DNA from: Mycteria americana
Taxonomy: Eukaryota > Chordata > Aves > Ciconiiformes > Ciconiidae
Direction of reading: 5' to 3'
DNA length: 64,000 bases
NCBI RefSeq assembly: GCF_035582795.1
Contig: NC_134366.1
Location: 31,171,661 to 31,235,660 of the forward strand
Shown here piece by piece: positions 46,898-59,100 of this stretch. Position numbers and translations under genes: made by a program. The notes beneath the pieces were generated by a model. The model saw nothing but the letters and a program-made list of their open reading frames with translations, was not told the origin of the DNA and did not search any database. The first letter of the stretch is position 1. Every line of letters begins with the position of its first letter.

Positions 46898-49369
46898 AAG
46901 TTTAAAGGAAATCATCTGTTACAGAAAAGATTTTTTTATAGTGCTCTCTTTGTAAGCAATTCTACAAAAGAAAAATAATTAAAATATGAATAGGGAATGG
47001 CATTTTCATTGCATTCACATCTTCAGAACAAAATTCAGAAACCCTGTCTCATTTTTTACCCCATTTGAAAAAAAAAGTGCAAGAATTTTCTTTCTTTTCT
47101 GTGTTTCATATTCTCTTTCACATTCCCATCGGTATGTTAACCTGCAATTTCTAGTAGGGGTCTTCAGATGATACCATAATGAAACAATCCCAAATGAGTT
47201 TCTTTGGTTTTCTGTAATGGAATACAGAAGATGGTATTCATTTGATTTCAGAATGGACCATTAGCCACTGTATTCTTAAACCATTAAAAGAAAGAATTTG
47301 AAATCAAACAATAAATAAACCTAATGCATACCTCTAAGCAGAAAGTAATTAAATAGATAGTAAACATTTGCTTTATTGTTTGTTTTTCCCCCTAAATTAT
47401 GATTTTTGCAACAGTTCTTTAAATGGCTTTCACTTTAACTGCATTGCAAAAATGAGATCATATTCATTGTATGCTCTTCATTAACTCAACTGATGGTGTT
47501 TTAATTCCTACAACATACAAAGTCTGATGTTCGTTTTGCAATTTGACATAGCTAGCGTGTGTTGAGAATAATTAGCTTCACTATGGCAGAACAAATTATT
47601 TCTTTGCAAAGTGCACACACACACACCACTTTTTAACAAAGATTATTGGTAAACTTTCAAGGTATTTCTTGTCTTACATAAAAGCAACTATTTCATTTTT
47701 AATTAACTTTTCTGCACCCTGATTTCCCTAATGAACTAATAATCCACGTTCTATCTGATGGTAAACACTTTCAACAGATCTAAAAGAAGATGAGAAAGGA
47801 CACTTAGCACAGTGTTACGTCTGCTATACTGAAACACTTTGGCATTATTATAAACAGTAAATGCAGTTTAAAAGACTAAGGGTTAACCAGAAAGGCAATA
47901 GCATGGAATTTCATTAGAAATTATTAAACTATAATGATTTTTTGCCTAAGATTTCCCGTAAAAAGCCAAACACCACACGTATAGTTTGGCAAACATATTA
48001 TCTTAACATATGTAGGTATCATATAAACGAAGCTGAACAGTTACACTCTCACACGAAATTATTCTACTCATCTATTTTCAGAATTACAACATAGTATCCA
48101 TGATGCGACCTCTGGAAACGTGCACTTACGTTAAAACGTTATGAACATCGGTACAGGCCATGGATCAACAAGTGACAGGAGAAGAACACCTGAAATATCT
48201 GTAAAGGTGCACCCCAATACCATTGTGGGCTGATTCGACTGGCAGCCTGTGGCTGTCTGGCTAACCCACCGCACACACGTGAATAGAGATGGTGAGGGAA
48301 CATTGGTTACGCAGAGGTCCAACACCTTGCAGAAGCAGAGTGCCCAAGGTGGGAGCGGTGTGGGCTGTCACCAATTCATTGCCCACATTGACACTGGGAC
48401 CGGTCAGAGTGAGTGCTGCGTTCTCCCCCCACCCTGGCTCAACTGTGCCAAGACACTGCAGTGCTAAATTGGGGCATGTGTCAGTTAACTTTTGAGATGT
48501 ATATGTGTGTTTGCATATGTGAGAAGCTTTCCCTGACACGGCCCATCCTTCCTTCCTTGGCCCACTAATAAATTGAGGACAACAGCACCACATTGTCCGG
48601 TGTTAAAGTCCCCCTCTCCCCATCACAACATAGTCCGAATCTTCTCCCAAAATGCTGGCATTTTATGTTCTCCATAATAAAAGTAACATATAGACTTTAC
48701 TGTATTCCCTAAAAGCCTAAAGCAAGAGAACTAGTCCTACAGTCAAAGAACGACCACCGGACTATCTCTCTCTTATTCCTTAGCTCCCCCTCCCCCGTGA
48801 TATTTAAGGTGTTTTTGCAGAAGTAGTATTATTAATCTCTTGCTGTGGTAACAGAAAAGAGTAGACTCCATGAGTCAGACATAGTCATTGGACTCTAGGT
48901 CAATCACACCTCCTCAAATATCACTCAGATGGAAGAAGACAGTTACTGTGATCTTCAAAAAACCATGCAATGTTAATACTGCATCCAGAAATACTAATTA
49001 GGAAGAATTTTGTTTTCTGACTGATACATAAGAGTATCATCATTATGGGATACAGCAGTATTCCTAGCTCACTGTTATAAAATTTCAAATTACTTTGGCA
49101 AGAACAAGAGAAACAAACTCCATCAATACGTAAATCAGAACTATATACAGAACTTAATAAAGCCTTCAAATCTTCTAGATAAAGGAACAGGAACACCAGC
49201 CTGAGTTAAGGCTAGTAGGTAAACTGATAAATAGTTGCTAATGTTGAGTTTTAACCATCCCAAACCAAACTACCAAACCAAACTTCACTTTTCTAGAACA
49301 CTCTAACATTCTACATATATCATATGTAGACTATCATACCAGATATCATATCATACCAGATGAGAAGTT
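46898..49369. other. Intergenic, no gene; one GC-richer island
   Basis: Mostly AT-rich unique DNA with a short CA repeat at about 47612-47627. The block at about 48130-48630 is clearly GC-richer, with CpGs and an AATAAA near 48568. It may be an unrecognised LTR or other old insertion; see findings. Confidence 0.5.
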
Positions 49370-49500
49370 AAAAAAAAAAAAAAAAAAAACAAACAACCAA
49401 CCCCAAAAAACCCCAACCACAAAATACCCAAACCACCCAAAACAACAACAAAACCCAACCCAAAACAAAAGAAAAAGCACCAAAACCCCAAACCCACCCA
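49370..49500. repeat. Almost pure A/C tract (T/G on the other strand)
   Basis: After A19-20 the plus strand stays A or C for about 130 bases with only about three other bases. It lies at the downstream end of the minus-strand ERV fragment, where it reads as a T/G tract. Confidence 0.85.
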
Positions 49501-49615
49501 GAATAGAACCTTGTAATAAGCGCAATGATTTACAGAAGACTACAGCTCAAACACCCTGAAATCTGCCTGAAAGAATCTCCTCCAATATAGACCTCAGTTT
49601 CTATGGCTACAGCAT

Positions 49616-50413
49616 TTATTCTTTAGTGACCACGGTGCTTGCCACAGGGGGGGCTTCAGTAGCAGTGGTGTCTGTTGTTTTGTCACCAGATCCAGAGACC
49701 TTCTCTTCCCCTTGAGGGTTCTGAACAGTGTTGAACAGGGCTTGGTAGGCATCAGCCAGGCCCCAGCACGTTGCAGTGATTTGTATCTCCCTAGAATCGC
49801 CAGGGTGACAACATATTTTTTCCAAATATTCTACTAATTTTTCAGGATTCTGCACTTGTTCAGCGGTGAAGTTCCAAAACACTGGAGGTGCCCACCGACT
49901 TAGGCATTTGCCCGTGCTATCCCACACACCCTGCCACTCATAACTATCCAGCCTCGGAACAGATCTCTGGATGATATTCTCAAATTGCTTATTAACCTTA
50001 GACAAAATCGAAACAGTATTCCCAAGCAATACCAATAGAAGTATCTTAACTACCCAAGGATGATCAAGATACTGAAAAGTTATTGTAACAAAGGAGGAAA
50101 CATTGTAGAAGAAAGTAGTGAAGGTGCCATGTATTTCCTCCATAAAAAACCTCTCAGAGGAAGAAGTATAATTGCTAATTGTCTCCACGAGGTGGTACCC
50201 GATGTACAGTAATGGCTTCAGTATGAAATTTAGATACCAAAATAAACCCAAGGTCACTGTTTTAATAACAAATCTCCCAGGCAAAACATCACTAATCACT
50301 GTAGAGCACAGCAAACTGCAAAAACCAACACCGATCTTTAACATGTACAGCAAAAAAATGAGCATGGTGCAGATCAGGTAAACCACTATTGAGAACAGAT
50401 GAATCAATATCAT
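49616..50413 (-). CDS. ERV leader / Gag N-terminal-region ORF with membrane segments
   Basis: 265 codons from ATG (50413-50411) to TAA (49618-49616), uninterrupted; an in-frame TTG nine bases upstream is not used. Three hydrophobic stretches are at about residues 2-30, 48-72 and 116-135. A soluble Trp/Cys-containing part follows (the RWAPPVFWNF block near residue 175) and a Ser/Thr/Glu-rich C-terminus. Similar frames occur after the primer site in this bird ERV family, as I recall, but I know no established function. It lies where gag or a pre-gag leader protein is expected. The stop codon overlaps AATAAA (49620-49615 on this strand). Multiple membrane segments in a retroviral 5' protein are unusual. 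Confidence 0.65.
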   Translation of the reverse strand: MILIHLFSIVVYLICTMLIFLLYMLKIGVGFCSLLCSTVISDVLPGRFVIKTVTLGLFWYLNFILKPLLYIGYHLVETISNYTSSSERFFMEEIHGTFTTFFYNVSSFVTITFQYLDHPWVVKILLLVLLGNTVSILSKVNKQFENIIQRSVPRLDSYEWQGVWDSTGKCLSRWAPPVFWNFTAEQVQNPEKLVEYLEKICCHPGDSREIQITATCWGLADAYQALFNTVQNPQGEEKVSGSGDKTTDTTATEAPPVASTVVTKE

Positions 50414-50486
50414 GGCCCACAACTATTAACAGATCTAAATTCCTTAAAATGCTCTGGTTAATCTGTTATTATCTCAAACCCTTCGA

Positions 50487-50504
50487 GCCCCATGTTGGGC
50501 ACCA
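50487..50504 (-). other. Primer-binding site, tRNA-Lys-like
   Basis: On the minus strand TGGTGCCCAACATGGGGC resembles the lysine tRNA (type 1,2) complement with two transitions. It is 8 nt after the LTR. A Lys primer would be more typical of ERVK-type than ERVL-type elements, so class is uncertain. Confidence 0.65.
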
Positions 50505-50512
50505 AAAAGGAC

Positions 50513-51122
50513 TGTTGTGGTTTAGCCCCAGTCAGCAATTAAGTACCACACAGCCACTCGCTCACCCTCCCCCCCCCGGTGGGATGGGGGAGAGAATCTG
50601 AAGAGCAAAAGTGAGAAAACTTGTGGATTGAGATAAGAACAGTTTAATAATTGGAACATATAATAATAATAATAATAGTAATAATAGTAATAATAGTAAT
50701 AATAGTAATGAGAAGGAAAACAACAAGAGAGCGAGAGAGGAATGAAATCCAGGGGCGGGGGGGGAAACCAAATTATACAACCGCTCACCACCCGCCACCA
50801 ACTGATGGCCAGCCAGTCCCCAAGCAGCGATCGCTACCCCCTGGCCAACTCCCCCCAGTTTCTATACTGACCATGACGCCATATGGTATGGAATAGCCCT
50901 TTGGCCAGTTTGGATCAACTGTCTTGGCATTGCCCTCTCCCAGCTTCTCGTGCGCCCGGCAGAGCATGGGAAGCTGGAAAGTCCTTGACTAGTGCAAAAA
51001 TTACTTAGCAACAACTGGAACATCAGTGTGTTATCAACATTATTCTCATCCTAAACCCAAAACGCAGCACTATACCAGCTACTAGGAAGAAAATGAACTC
51101 TGTTGCAGCCGAACCCAGGAGA
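50513..51122 (-). repeat. 5' LTR of the minus-strand ERV fragment
   Basis: 610 bp; on the minus strand it ends CCACAACA next to the primer site and starts near 51122 (TCTCCTGGGTTCGGCTGC; the expected TGTCCTGG start has decayed). Shared blocks with 10343 and 12264 include GATAACACACTGATGTT and TCAATCCACAAGTTTTC. It holds an expanded ATT-type microsatellite (50660-50708). Confidence 0.9.
50660..50708. repeat. TAATAATAG microsatellite within the LTR
   Basis: ATA units followed by about four 9-bp TAATAATAG units. The other LTR copies have shorter or different ATT runs here, so this position is a fast-changing microsatellite of the family. Confidence 0.85.
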
Positions 51123-54100
51123 GCTGGCCTTCCGGAGCAGGTGCAGTACCGCCTCGCAACGCTGAGACCAATTCTAACCCTCAGCACCTTGGACAGGGTC
51201 TTGGGAAGCCCCGTTGACGTCAAACGCTGCCCTGCTTGTATTTGTTCATTAAGCAGAGCGTGAGGACTTTCTTTACAGCATACTCCTTATTCTTCCATGA
51301 CAATTTTGCACTGTTAAAATACATGCATAGCTAGTAAAACACGGATGAACTGGCATAAACTTGAGGTCATCCATACCTTGTGTTTTAGAGTCACATACAG
51401 AAACCATTATAGTCCAAGACCGTGCTACACTTTTTTTACATACGTCAAAGTATATCTGTGCAGAGACACTGTAAAAATACTCCCCTTAGAACTTTTAAAC
51501 TCTATTTTACAGGAATTAAAACATTATCTTTGAACTGTAGCCCTGTTGTCCTCAGCAGTTAAAGTATTTCTTTTCCTGTTTCTCTTCGTTAAGTCAGTAG
51601 AAGTCATACTACCAAATGAACATTAAATTAAACTGAGCAGATGGATGAAGTGAACTAAAATTATACTTGAGAAAAATCTATTAAGAATATAATGGTTTTA
51701 ATGGGGAAAAACAATCTATACACTTCCATCAAGATGAATGTAATAAAATATTATCAAGTTATAAGAAAGAAGTTTACGGAAAGGTAGAAGAGAAATCTGA
51801 ATCAGTACAGTATCAGTAAGTTTACCTTTAAAAAACAGAAGAAAACCCCAGAAGTTTAAACAAGATTGTTTGCAGGGTCTTCCCCCAACCCCCTTTGAAT
51901 GGCAAAATTTTTCACATTTATCATAAAGACATTACACATACTTCTAAGATGTTTCATCAAAAACCCCCCAACCTAATGCTATTTTAACACTATGAAACAA
52001 TTGTGATTTTATTGAGCCAGTTGAAACTGTTATTCTTAAAGTCAGTGTAAACAGAATTAAATTTAAACCTCCAATTATCATGTAGATTATACTGAGATGA
52101 GGCATAGGAGAATTTTTGCTGATGTTCACTGCAAGAAATCAATATAAAACTAAAAGAAAAATATTTATTTTAGAGATGCTCTTAAAAATAGGCTTAAAAA
52201 TTACTATTTGGATCCACCTGCAGGCCATTTCAGAAAGATTGCAGCTGAGGGGATGAGACAGCAGGGAAACCCATTCAAGCTGATCCAATTTAGATATGCA
52301 AATTTTATCTTGTGTGTTTGAAAGGAACATTATGGCACAGCATAATTTGCACCTTGAGTTCCAAAGAATAATATTTCTAATCTAATGAAAACACGCCCCA
52401 TTGTTCACTTTCCCACTCTCCAGCTTTGGTCCAATCTACTGCTCTCCTACCCATTTAAAACTGTGGTTTTTTCCATATTTGAAACAATTAACTAACAATA
52501 AAAAGAAGGAAAAAGAAAATAGAAAGGTATTTATTTTTGTAGTTACCTAAAAAAGGCCATGTTACAAGTGGCTGACTGATGTATGATAAAGCCTGCAATA
52601 GTAATGGGGCTAATATAACCCCACTCTAGGGATGAAATGCTAAATGAAACAACTGAAGTTAAAGATCACATTTGACATGGTGCGCTGTTAGCTTATTTTT
52701 ATTTGTCTTGATTGCTCCAAATAGTGATATTTGCTTAAGGATAAACTTTTGTAAAAACATTAATTTTTTTTCGTCAAAGTGAGTGGAACAATACTGAGGA
52801 TTGTTTTGGCCCACACAATTCATACTTGCAACTATGATCTATTATTATTTCTTCTGATTCAGTGGTACTATTGATAGACAACAAGACAACATGTCTTAGA
52901 ATTCATGAATGTATATGCTATCTTAAAAAGAACTTGTGTAATGGAACTAGCATTAATGCTGATTACTGTCTAGTTCAACAGATAGTAACAATAATAGGCT
53001 CAATGCTTGAGAGCAAATTTTCTTCTTAAAGCTGTAGAAGAGGCCCTTATTATCTTCCTTCTAAAAATGCATAAAACTTATGTTACTATAACAATAAGCA
53101 ACAACAGATTTCAGCAAATATGTCTGGGATAATGTTTAAAAGGAGATTCACAAAGCACACTGGTTTTTTTTTTTCTACAGAGTTGGAGAGCAATCATCGT
53201 ATTGCTCTTTTTAAAAAAGTTGAGCACTACAATAAAGCTCCCAAACATGTAGAATATTATCAGATGTTGAATGAGAAATGACAAACCTGATATTGTAAGG
53301 GCAGGTACAGTCAGAGAGCAAATCTATTTTGGAAGAAATATCTAAAAGATTAATATACACATAAATTCATACTGGAGCAAACTAAAATATGTGAAGTATA
53401 GTACCAGAATTATAACTTGTACCTAAGAAACACTTATCAGTCCTCTCATTATAATACAATTCTATATTTTAAATCTATAAACAAACATATTTAAATCACT
53501 CAATTCATAAAAATGAAAGTCTAAATTAAAAATTTGAAATAATTGCAAAAAAATTTGAGTTTCATAAAATTCACATTCCAGATGTGTCTTTAATTTAAAA
53601 GTGGCAGAATGCAGTTTCATTACTTTAAGCAGCACATTTTGAGGTAAATTCTTTGTTGAACCCTTCCCACTTCAAACAGTCTCTCCAAGGGTTAGTTGTA
53701 ATATTCAGCTCAGCCTCTGAATCTTCACCCATGAAGATAGCCAAATAATGAGCTCTATTCTGATAAACCCTCAGGATCTCACTTGTTCCACAGGCACAAG
53801 ACTTACCTGTTTCTCACTTTCACCCACTCTGGCCACAGTGGTAATAAAATAACCAACACTAGATATTACTGAAGATTACATTTACAAGTTCTTTAGCTAT
53901 TAACCCAACTATACCTGACAGTCCATTAACAAAGGTTAAAAAAAGAAAAACAAAGGCTTCAAAAGCAAATTGCTTCCAGACCTTCAATACGTGTAGTTGG
54001 TCTGATGGACAGTTTATTAAAAACATAGATCTCCAACTACAAGTACAAAGTAGGAGAGATGGGTAGCCACAGAAATCTGGAAGCTCGCATTTCTAGGAGT

Positions 54101-54569
54101 ATGTCTGCCACCATTACACTGCCTCATTTATTTAGCAAAGATCAAAGTAATTTTGTAATATCTAAATTTCATCTCTTTATTGTAATGACACCATAAGTAC
54201 AGGTCATGTAAACAAAATGCAATTAGAAGAGGGACCAGCAAATAACTGGTTAATCTGCTGAAAATGAGCTTAATTGAGGACTCCTCCTATGCTCTCCATC
54301 CAAAACAATTACTGGAATAGCCCCAGTGCTGATGTTAGTGGGAGCTGGCACAGACTCTGAATCAGGAAATCAGCACAGGAAAAGTGCAAGGCCTGCGCTG
54401 GTGCTATCCAAAACAGAAGAGCCACAAAAATAAGTTTGCAACAGTAAGTTTTAACCGGTCTGTTAAACAGTGCAAAAGAATGACACTCAGTCCAGTTCTG
54501 AGGGTGCTGGGCTACCTTGGCTTGTAGGACGATGAATGAGCTGAAGGGTTCAACACCAGGCAAGACTAT

Positions 54570-54589
54570 GGGGTGCTGCACAGCACCCC
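54570..54589. repeat. Perfect 8-bp inverted repeat with 4-nt loop
   Basis: GGGGTGCT, loop GCAC, AGCACCCC. No U run or gene lies next to it, so I assign no function. Confidence 0.7.
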
Positions 54590-55647
54590 TGTCTAGGGGC
54601 ATGGAAACACCTGGAGATGGGATGGGGCATCAGCAATCCTGCAACCTTCCGTCAGATGGCAACTGAACATGTGTGTTGGAGAGGCTGGACCTTATCTTTA
54701 AGTCTAGAGGAGATACTGCTTTACCACAAAGTTTTATATTAATGATAGCTTCATAAAATATCTTTTATTTGTGCTTGATTCCAAATCGCTACCCTAGCCA
54801 CAGTGGAAGTCTAACATGTGAGGAAAACTGAGGAAATTAAAATATTTCAAAATTCATAAAGTCAGACAGAAATTTTCATACTTGAAAGGGCACAGAGGAG
54901 CTAAATTGTAAGAGCATTCCATTCATATGGGGTTAAAGAATACATTTGACATCCCTTTGAGTCAAGAGCACTTAGCCACATGGTTGAAATGAGAACTATC
55001 CTCATCTTGCCAGCGTCCCTCAAGTGCTGTCTTCCTCATCTCTGCCCATTAGATTGCTATCCACTGGGACTTCTGTGGCTGTGCTACAGGATTTTGAACA
55101 TAGAAAATCCTTTAGCCAAATCAAATAATTTCAAAAATAAAAATGAAAGTGGTTTTTTTTGTGCATGTTAAACTTTATAAAAGAAGGGAAAAGTTTCAAG
55201 ATATTTCAGTCAACATTAGCATTCAGACACTATCAGAATAACACAATACGTTCATACAACCTATGAGTTATATTAGCAAAACACATATCTTACTATAGGT
55301 CACAATTTGCATTTCTTTTATCTAGATACCTCCTTGGTATAGTTTAGTTTATACAATGATAAGTTAATTCTGTATGCTAATTATGTTCATCAACATCCTG
55401 TTACAATTAACACTTTCCTTTCCTGCTTTAAATATAGCCCCCGTTTCCTGTTAAATATGCTTTCCAACAAGATTAGCACAGTAACTTCCTCTATATATTT
55501 TGTCATTGGGTGAGGAGAGGGTAAGACCCAAGTTTCCAAAACAAATCCTTTGGCAGAAAACAAACTCCTCAACTGAATTAAAAGAGAGGTTACTTAAATT
55601 TTATTACATCAACTCATGTAAGTAATAAAACACCAAACCACAATTAA

Positions 55648-55690
55648 GGGGGGGGGGGGGGAGCACTCTGTAAAAAAAAAAAGGGGGGGG
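55648..55690. repeat. Two poly-G tracts (14 G and 8 G)
   Basis: G14 at 55648-55661, then A11 at 55672-55682 running directly into G8 at 55683-55690. Confidence 0.9.
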
Positions 55691-56045
55691 TGGAATCTTT
55701 AAAACAGATTTCACTGATCCACATACATATTAGTTTGTGGAAAAAAATAAGGAAGGGAGGTGACTGTACAAGCAGACAGATTTTCATGAATTCCAGCTGT
55801 GTTCTGTGTTCCAACATACATCATACATAAAAAAGAAAATTCAACACATACAAAGTATTTCTAGACAAAGCTTTTATTCACTTCAATCATCTTTCCTGTC
55901 ATTTCCAAATTATCATTTTAAGAGTAAATCCTGAAATCTTTCCTTGAACTCCAGGGAGAGAGAGACTTCTGCCAGGTTGAAAGACAAGCATTTTAATTAG
56001 ATAAGTCAAAACTCTTGGTACAGTTACTACTTCTACATTTTACCT

Positions 56046-56112
56046 GGTTCTTAATTCAGAAAAGCTGTTCTTAATTCAGAAAAGCTGCTCACCAGTTCAG
56101 AATAGCTGCTCA
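56046..56112. repeat. Short tandem duplications (about 20 bp)
   Basis: TTCTTAATTCAGAAAAGCTG occurs twice in a row, followed by two copies of a related block ending GCTGCTCACCA. Local duplication only. Confidence 0.8.
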
Positions 56113-59100
56113 CCATTGCCTTTCAAATCTACCAGATTATCCAGACATGATAGCACTTGCAGTCCAGTAAATATTTGCAATACATTATAGTCTCTGTTTT
56201 GGTGATTAACAATCCATAAAGAGATTTTAAGCAAAGCTATCAGTTTCATCTAGCAGGGCGTTGCATCCAGTATGCCAGACTGAGTCAGACAGTTTTAGTA
56301 GTGAGGCAATGATGCAGCCACAGCATCTGAACTAAGGCAGTGCATTTTTAAAAACCCAGGGGACTTACAGCCCCATTTACTCCATCTGTGATACACTATG
56401 GGGGAAAGAGAAGCAAGGTTTACTATGTATTTATCTACAAAATATGTTGTCAAACAGCTATTTGCAGTACACAAAAGTAAATATAATGTTTGGAATGTGT
56501 ATAAAACATCTGGAATAAAATTATTTTCAGCACAAACGAACAATATTTTTCTATTCTGGCATGAAGTGCTTTTATGAGCAGCATTCAGTCACTCCATGTA
56601 ACTTCTGAGACCAATAGTTTTCATTAGAGCTGACTGTACATTTCTTCAATAGCGGAGCCACAAAGGTATGCCTCTTTATAAATAAGCAGAGCAGTTCTGG
56701 CCACACCAAGATAAGACCTCCGAGATCATTCAGACTGATGTGCAGGCTGGGTTACTCTAGGACTGCTCTAGCTTCTACCTTCTGCTTCCCATTTGCTATT
56801 ACTCTAGCACAGGGTTGAATATATAGAGTAGTTGCACCTGACTTGACGAAGCAGGACTTCACATCACTTACCTTTACAGTACTCTCCAGCTAAGGACAAC
56901 TTTTTACCTTACCTACACCATCGGGGCAGTGAAGGGTTATATTACCCTAGCAGCAATCTGACCCATCTGGCCCTAATTTTCAAAACCCTGCAAAAACAAT
57001 ACTGCACAAAAACATGCATATTATTAAGTTGATAGGTATTCACCTATCACACCCAAATAAGTGCGGTCATTTCTGCATGTAATGGGCAAACCTAAACTCC
57101 TAGACTAATAAACAGAACTTACTATGCACATTACTTTTTCTAATGTAAAGCAGAGCAAACCACTTTTTTTCATTTAATGTAACACAACTAGACAAATGCA
57201 CAAAACACATTTTTCACCTTTTACAATAAGTTTGAAGCTGAAGCTGTTCTCCCGACATTAGCAAAGATTATGAACCTGAAATGTTTTCAAGCCAAATTTG
57301 GCTGATGCATCAGTTTGTCTGCAGCAGGAAGAGAAAATGCTTATTTAAAAGAAGTCACAGTAAACATCAGAATTTGACCTATTTTCTCCAAATTGAGGTG
57401 AACATGGTGTGTTTAAAGTAGACTGCTTAGATACTGGCTCTAGTCCCCAGCAAGCTCAAGTAACTATGAACACATGCAATCCACAACAGAAAAGCTGTGT
57501 TGTACTAAACTGAACTGATCTATCATCATATCTCAATGTTGAACAGTTTGGCAAGACTCTAGAACTGATTTTTACCAAGAATAATAGATCTCCTAAAAAG
57601 AAAAAGACGATGAGGAAAAACTGACCAAAACTTAGTTTTGTGGAACACCTCGTAAGTAGCTCACAGTATTGGTTATTCTTAGTTATTTTGACTAAAGAGG
57701 GTAATATTTTTAGTTGACCACTTCATACTTGTCATCACAGGATTTTAAAATTTACTGAGTTATTACAGTGTACTCTGAGGATCAGAAGAATATTCAATTA
57801 GCAGCAAGATTAGTCTGAACACATATCAGATAATTTATTTCTGAAATCCAATTCTCAGAAGATTTACTTTTGGACCAGCTTTTAAACCTGTAGTTCATTG
57901 ATGATCAGCAGCTATAAACTATGTTTGCAAAATCAACAGCTAGCTTGTCCAAACTTTCTTGTGGAAATTCAGGTTTTCAACATTTTTTGTAGCAAAAAAA
58001 AAAAAATAGGTTGTCCAAAGCTTGATTTTTTTAATGCAGTTTATTTAATTTTAGGACAAAGCACTGGCCCGCTTGTTCAAATGCTGTGTTTTCTGTCTGC
58101 AGATTTTTCTTCCCATAACACTGATTGTTCTGCCATTTAGCTCCGGTTCTTCTTCAGTGACCTCATGTTGAGCACAGATGTACATCTTTACAATACTCAT
58201 AAATGACTCTTATAGGTATTTCCAACACCAGAAACTTTCCTCTGAGATCTCTTTAACAAGGCTGCACTCATTCACCAACTGTTCTCTCAGTATGGAGTAA
58301 ATGACAATTCTTCAGCACGAAAAGTATTTTCATATATTTTCAATGAATATTTTGAAGACCAGAAAGCTTCCATTGCTGCATTGTGCAGACTACTAGTGTT
58401 TACAGCTGTGGGACAAGCTTGCACAGACTTGTGCACCAACAGCAAACTTAGCTTTAGGTTTCTACAGGAATATCTGAATTCTCAAAATAAGACTTAAGCT
58501 TTTTCTTTTTTTTTTTGTTATTATTTTTCTACATCTTGCTATAGAACTTATGTAGTTGTTAAAAGACGGGACTTCACAGAAAAGACAGATGGCTTGCACC
58601 AGTCAGTGTTGCTCCTCAGAATCCATGACTTTGCACTACATTATAGTTTAGATTTACTGAGGATAGCTGTATAATTTATAGACACCTTGTTTGTAAACCC
58701 AAGATTTCTAATTATTCTACAAAACATCTCAAAAATGCTGATCACACATAAAGAAATAATATTAGTAATCTTTCAGTCTTCAGCAATTTGAAACTATAGG
58801 TTACAGTTTAAGAAATTCATATGCGAGTAGCTTCTACTGTTTTCAGAGTAATAATAAAGAGTTGGGAATAAATCCAAATTCACTGTTGTGAAGTCTCCCA
58901 ATCAAGGTCGCTAGAGGTATTTTAGGCAAGTGTTTGTTATACAAAATATGAGAATTCTCAGCTATAAATGACTGCAAAAACAGGGCTCTATTGCCTGCTT
59001 ACAACTCTTATTAACTCCTTAGAATCAGAAGTAGTAATATTGTGACTTTTAGTTATGACTTACCTGTATAAGCTATAAACAGTTCCATTAATACATAAGA

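Larger units (their letters stand above)
49501..51122 (-). mobile_element. Truncated ERV: 5' LTR, primer site and leader ORF
   Basis: Read on the minus strand this is an LTR (51122-50513), an 8-nt gap, a primer site (50504-50487) and a long open frame, then loss of homology before any protease, pol, env or 3' LTR. Its LTR is the same family as the solo LTRs at 10343 and 12264. The left boundary is approximate, placed at the start of the A/C tract. The mechanism of 3' loss cannot be told from this sequence. Confidence 0.85.

Noticed and set aside
50522..50801. Tyr- or Leu-repeat proteins on the minus strand
   Set aside because: They are translations of the TAATAATAG microsatellite within the LTR.
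54309..54602. 97-codon minus-strand frame
   Set aside because: It has weak composition, no motif and no splice context.
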